Part shown: positions 5,249 to 5,443 of the stretch, piece by piece
Layout: each line of letters opens with the position of its first letter
Numbering within the stretch: the stretch's first letter is position 1
NCBI GenBank assembly: GCA_022360135.1
Contig: JAKSDM010000223.1
Coordinates: 1 to 5,443, forward strand
DNA: 5,443 nucleotides
From: Pseudanabaenales cyanobacterium
Lineage (GTDB): Bacteria; Cyanobacteriota; Cyanobacteriia; Phormidesmidales; Phormidesmidaceae
Direction: 5' to 3'
Made by a program: the position numbers and the translations under genes
Notes under the pieces: generated by a model
What the model saw: the letters and a program-made list of their open reading frames with translations, nothing else
Told to the model about the DNA's origin: nothing
Databases searched by the model: none

Positions 5249-5443
5249 TTAAGCTGCAATATGATTATTCCCCTTGTTCTTTATCTTTCGATGCCATTTA
5301 ATTACTAATTCACCTTCATTCAACAATCTATCTAATAGATCTTTCAACTCATCTACTGACTTAAATAGTCGATCAGCGATATATTCTTTACAGGAATGCC
5401 AGACTAGCTCAATGATATTGTAATCAGGACTATAAGCAGGTAA
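5249..5443 (-). CDS. IS630-family transposase, C-terminal fragment (partial at window edge)
   Basis: The frame is open from the right window edge to TAA at 5251-5249, giving the last 64 residues. The first visible residues, LPAYSPDYNIIELVWHSCKEY, match the conserved end of IS630/Tc1-type DDE transposases (consensus LPxYSPxLNPIExxW). The Glu in IIELVW corresponds to the third catalytic acidic residue. The remainder, a lysine-rich helix followed by NNHIAA, is a plausible family tail. Two changes are visible from the usual SPDLNPIE: Tyr for Leu and Ile for Pro. No stop or frameshift is seen, so the gene may be intact beyond the edge. It is visibly more AT-rich than the operon, which fits a mobile origin. 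Transposition normally targets TA dinucleotides; the element end downstream of the stop was not identified. Confidence 0.88.
   Translation of the reverse strand, partial: LPAYSPDYNIIELVWHSCKEYIADRLFKSVDELKDLLDRLLNEGELVIKWHRKIKNKGNNHIAA
5249..5443 (-). mobile_element. IS630-family insertion sequence, one end only
   Basis: The transposase fragment shows that an insertion element enters from the right. The inner boundary must lie left of 5249, but no terminal inverted repeat can be tested because the partner end is outside the window. The coordinates therefore cover only the supported coding part. The element sits more than 1 kb upstream of the adenylation gene. Confidence 0.7.

Overview
The window most likely comes from a cyanobacterium. 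The evidence is two copies of the HIP1 palindrome GCGATCGC (3964-3971, 4946-4953), moderate base composition and an IS630-type transposase. The genus cannot be fixed from the sequence; a large, IS-rich filamentous or Acaryochloris-like genome would fit.

Layout. All recognisable genes are on the minus strand. Reading in the direction of transcription, from high to low coordinates: (1) 5249-5443, the last 64 codons of an IS630-family DDE transposase running off the window edge. (2) About 5248-4179, a stretch of over 1 kb with no convincing gene. It holds a 17-bp hairpin, a pair of imperfect direct repeats, small palindromes and a few short open stretches that may be relics. (3) 4178-2574, a stand-alone NRPS-type adenylation (AMP-binding) protein with no carrier domain. 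(4) 2573-2403, a 171-bp spacer containing a possible small inverted-repeat insertion. (5) 2402-1068, a six-helix membrane protein with a C-terminal FAD/NAD(P)H oxidoreductase module. (6) 970 (or 1003) to 185, an enoyl-CoA hydratase of the crotonase family. (7) 184-1, a tail with two adjacent small palindromes.

Main interpretation. The adenylation protein and the membrane flavoprotein together reproduce, as two adjacent bacterial genes, the domain order of the fungal fusion protein TmpL: AMP-binding domain, six transmembrane helices, FAD/NAD(P)-binding domain. The membrane protein alone resembles fungal TmpA. TmpA is a regulator of asexual development in Aspergillus nidulans; TmpL is linked to redox homeostasis and virulence in Alternaria and A. 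fumigatus. Their chemistry is not established to my knowledge. A split bacterial version suggests that the adenylating enzyme and the membrane redox enzyme act on one pathway: a carboxylic or amino acid is activated as its adenylate, and the product is reduced, oxidised or signalled at the membrane. The downstream enoyl-CoA hydratase may supply or process a CoA-linked substrate, but its role here is only inferred from position.

Limits. Family assignments rest on motifs read by eye and on memory of family consensus sequences. No alignment, structure prediction or database search was possible.
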